A stretch of DNA of 64,000 nucleotides from positions 558,001 to 622,000 of the forward strand of contig OZ245923.1 in the NCBI GenBank assembly GCA_965229725.1. The letters are read 5' to 3'. This document shows positions 62,484 to 64,000 of the stretch, in pieces (position 1 is the first letter of the stretch; each line of letters begins with the position of its first letter). Below the pieces are notes generated by a model. The model searched no databases, had not been told where the DNA came from, and worked only from the letters and a program-made list of their open reading frames with translations. Made by a program: the position numbers and the translations under genes. Source of the DNA: Aquirickettsia sp965229725 (GTDB lineage Bacteria > Pseudomonadota > Alphaproteobacteria > Rickettsiales > Midichloriaceae).

Positions 62484-62511
62484 ACTATATATATAATTAT
62501 GCTTAAGTCAA
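62484..62511 (-). promoter_or_regulatory. Candidate promoter of the SET-domain gene
   Basis: On the minus strand TTGACT (62511-62506), 16 bases, TATAGT (62489-62484), about 30 bases before the ATG. Layout as at 36857-36884. Confidence 0.5.
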
Positions 62512-62516
62512 GAGAA

Positions 62517-62546
62517 ACCAAAGATTGTTTCCGTACAATCTTTGGT
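62517..62546 (-). terminator. Strong inverted repeat after the GH18 gene
   Basis: ACCAAAGATTGT (62517-62528) and ACAATCTTTGGT (62535-62546) are perfect 12-bp arms with a six-base loop, between the end of the full-length GH18 frame (62626) and the SET promoter. On the minus strand TTTCTCTT follows, a modest T-tract. It is probably the terminator of the GH18 gene. Confidence 0.55.
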
Positions 62547-62625
62547 ATTTACGGTTTTTGTTTAATTTTTAAATTCTTAAAGCTCGAAATAAAAAGAGAG
62601 CAAATTATAAAAATGCTTTTTCTAC

Positions 62626-64000
62626 TTATTCAGCAAAACTTTGTGAGCATTCTTCAGAATGAACAATTAATTCTTGAATTCTTTGAAAAGAAAAATTTCC
62701 AAAACATCTACCTTCAACATCATCTCTCACCTTCATTAATTCATTCACAAGTTCGTTACCAGTATCAGCCCCCATGTCCCAAAGCATAACTCCACCTAAT
62801 TTCATATATGCTGCATAACATTATTTTAGATATACAGATGCATCGCTATCATAACTTACAAAATTTTTTGTCTCTTTATCATAGGCATATGCAAATCCAT
62901 AATTGTAATCTGAGCCATCACCACCTCTTATGAGATTATGATCTAATTGAGTTACAATTGATTTGCCCATATTTGGATTATAATATAGTGGTGTACTTCC
63001 TGTCCCACTAAATTTAGCATATAAATAACTGCCATCATCATTTGGATTAACACCTGAAATTTCTCTTCCATATGCTGCAGCACCTATAATAAGCTTTTTA
63101 GGACTAACGCCAGCATCTATCCAAGCTTTTACTGCCGAGTGAATATTAAATTTACCTGCACCTTCCAGATCTTTAGGCGCTCTAGGATCACAAAACAGTG
63201 CAGAATGAGGAGCTGTAACCTTACTCCAAACACCGTTATAATCATAGGTCATTAGGTTTATTTGATCAACTTTTTCAGATAGTGACTGTATTAAATTTTT
63301 CTGTACTGAATTAATTCTACTAACAGTAGTAGGATCACCACTAATAGAAATTGAAAGTTTCACTCCTGGAACATAAATTTTTAGCTGATTGATGAAATTA
63401 ACAAAATAGCCAATTTCTTCATCACTCATTTTTGACCAGTGATTTGAATATGGCTCCAAATCAATATCTATTCCTGCAATGTGATTTTTAATAAAATCCT
63501 TATTTTCTTGACATATATTATCAGGATTAAATGGAGGAAACACACCCCATTGTTTTTCATTACAAGTTTGTGGAATTGCAGCTGGTAAAAATTTTGTTAA
63601 AAATTTGTATGGATAATTATCAGAAGAAAACCCTGATTGTTCTGCCTCCTTCTTCATTGCGTCTAAAAGTTGTACACTTCCAGACCAACCACCAATAGAT
63701 AAAACTAAATCCTTGCCAAGCTTTGCTATCTTAGGTAAATTACCTTTAGCATCCCAAGCTTTATATGGTGTTTGATAATTCCATACTTTATTAAAAGAGA
63801 TATCATTTCTTATGTTTGGCCAATATAATGGAAGATTGCCAGGAATTGTAGATCCAGGAATCAATTTATTGTAATAACCTATATCATTTGCAGGCCATTT
63901 TAATAAATCAGAATATGGATCTGTGCTATAAATTTGCAAATCAAACTTACCTGTTGAATAAGCATTTGGATCTTGATCACATGTAACCTTATTATTATTT
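62626..64000 (-). pseudogene. GH18 chitinase-like gene, in-frame stop and cut by the window edge
   Basis: A glycoside hydrolase family 18 TIM barrel. The frame is open to the right edge with no ATG (reading VTCDQDPNAYSTGKFDLQIY), so the 5' end lies outside the window. Visible are DLVLSIGGWSGS (strand 3), the catalytic AGIDIDLEPYS (DxxDxDxE with first Asp as Ala; the Asp-x-Glu is kept), LSISISGD, INLMTYDYNGVW and KLIIGAAAYGREI. A TAA at 62821-62823 stops translation after SDASVYLK. The same frame then continues for 64 codons, beginning CYAAYMKLGGVMLWDMGAD, which is the last barrel strand with its conserved Trp, to a TAA at 62626-62628. So one nonsense codon removes strand 8. Likely a young pseudogene; readthrough or sequence error are alternatives. 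Confidence 0.75.

Noticed and set aside
62448..62789. 113-codon plus-strand open frame
   Set aside because: It lies antisense to the GH18 tail and across the inverted repeat at 62517-62546, with low-complexity composition and no start context.
26970..62823. Altered genetic code explaining the two in-frame stops
   Set aside because: The stops differ (TAG and TAA), and TAA, TAG and TGA all end normal genes here (nuoN TAA, kdsA TAG, nuoM TGA), so a code change is not supported.

Overview
The window is a compact, AT-rich (by eye about 70% A+T) alphaproteobacterial chromosome segment, most probably from an obligate intracellular member of the Rickettsiales. The evidence is the gene set: scattered nuo clusters, a TIGR01459-type HAD hydrolase, a membrane retropepsin like APRc of Rickettsia, an IalB-like protein, oligopeptidase B, a patatin-like lipase, and short gaps with few clear Shine-Dalgarno sites. 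A flagellar-type FliI ATPase, Kdo synthesis and a cytochrome bd-type oxidase point towards a Midichloriaceae-like lineage rather than classical Rickettsia; this placement is inference. I saw no rRNA, tRNA, CRISPR array, transposase or integrase, and no gene-free stretch longer than 300 bases (the longest are just under 300, at 51.75-52.05 kb, and about 280 at 35.76-36.04 kb).

Layout. 0-5.9 kb: nuoJKLMN operon (minus strand). 6-11.7 kb: a kinase-fold protein that may be an effector, then queH, a HAD hydrolase, an Nfu-type Fe-S protein and malic enzyme. 11.8-20.8 kb: ruvA, an unknown protein, comF, an HU-type protein, nuoF, a glycosyltransferase, an MBL-fold protein, folC, then kdsA-smpB. 20.9-29.2 kb: an acidic unknown protein, the rpmI-rplT-pheS-plsY-mutL operon, an SbtA-like transporter gene broken by one in-frame stop, and nuoG. 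29.3-30.8 kb: a decayed stretch of gene fragments lying between two copies of a promoter-like direct repeat. 30.8-35.8 kb: a lipoprotein, fliI, a pseudouridine synthase, coaD, an SH3 protein, rpiB and an RDD protein. 36-38.8 kb: accessory genes (outer-membrane barrel, unknown protein, patatin). 38.8-46.3 kb: ftsY, cydAB, ptrB and a SulP transporter. 46.4-48.8 kb: a long cysteine-phased coiled-coil protein followed by a second outer-membrane barrel. 48.9-52.8 kb: lipA-mreC-folB-retropepsin and an unknown protein. 52.9-60 kb: a probable six-gene operon, dacA-rmuC-uvrD/pcrA-uppS-cdsA-dxr. 60-64 kb: ialB-like, obgE, a SET-domain protein, and a GH18 chitinase gene broken by one in-frame stop and running off the right edge.

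How it fits together. The core is a respiratory chain (complex I plus bd oxidase), envelope building (isoprenoids, undecaprenyl carrier, phospholipid, Kdo, peptidoglycan trimming, MreC) and housekeeping. Interleaved are single genes that look host-directed or surface-exposed: the kinase fold, SET domain, patatin, retropepsin, IalB-like protein, two beta-barrels and the Cys-phased coiled coil. The most notable raw-sequence findings are the two genes cut by a single in-frame nonsense codon, whose homologous reading continues beyond the stop; the heptad-phased cysteines; the duplicated promoter-like repeat around the fragment block; and the tandem 10-bp palindromes at 30.27 kb.
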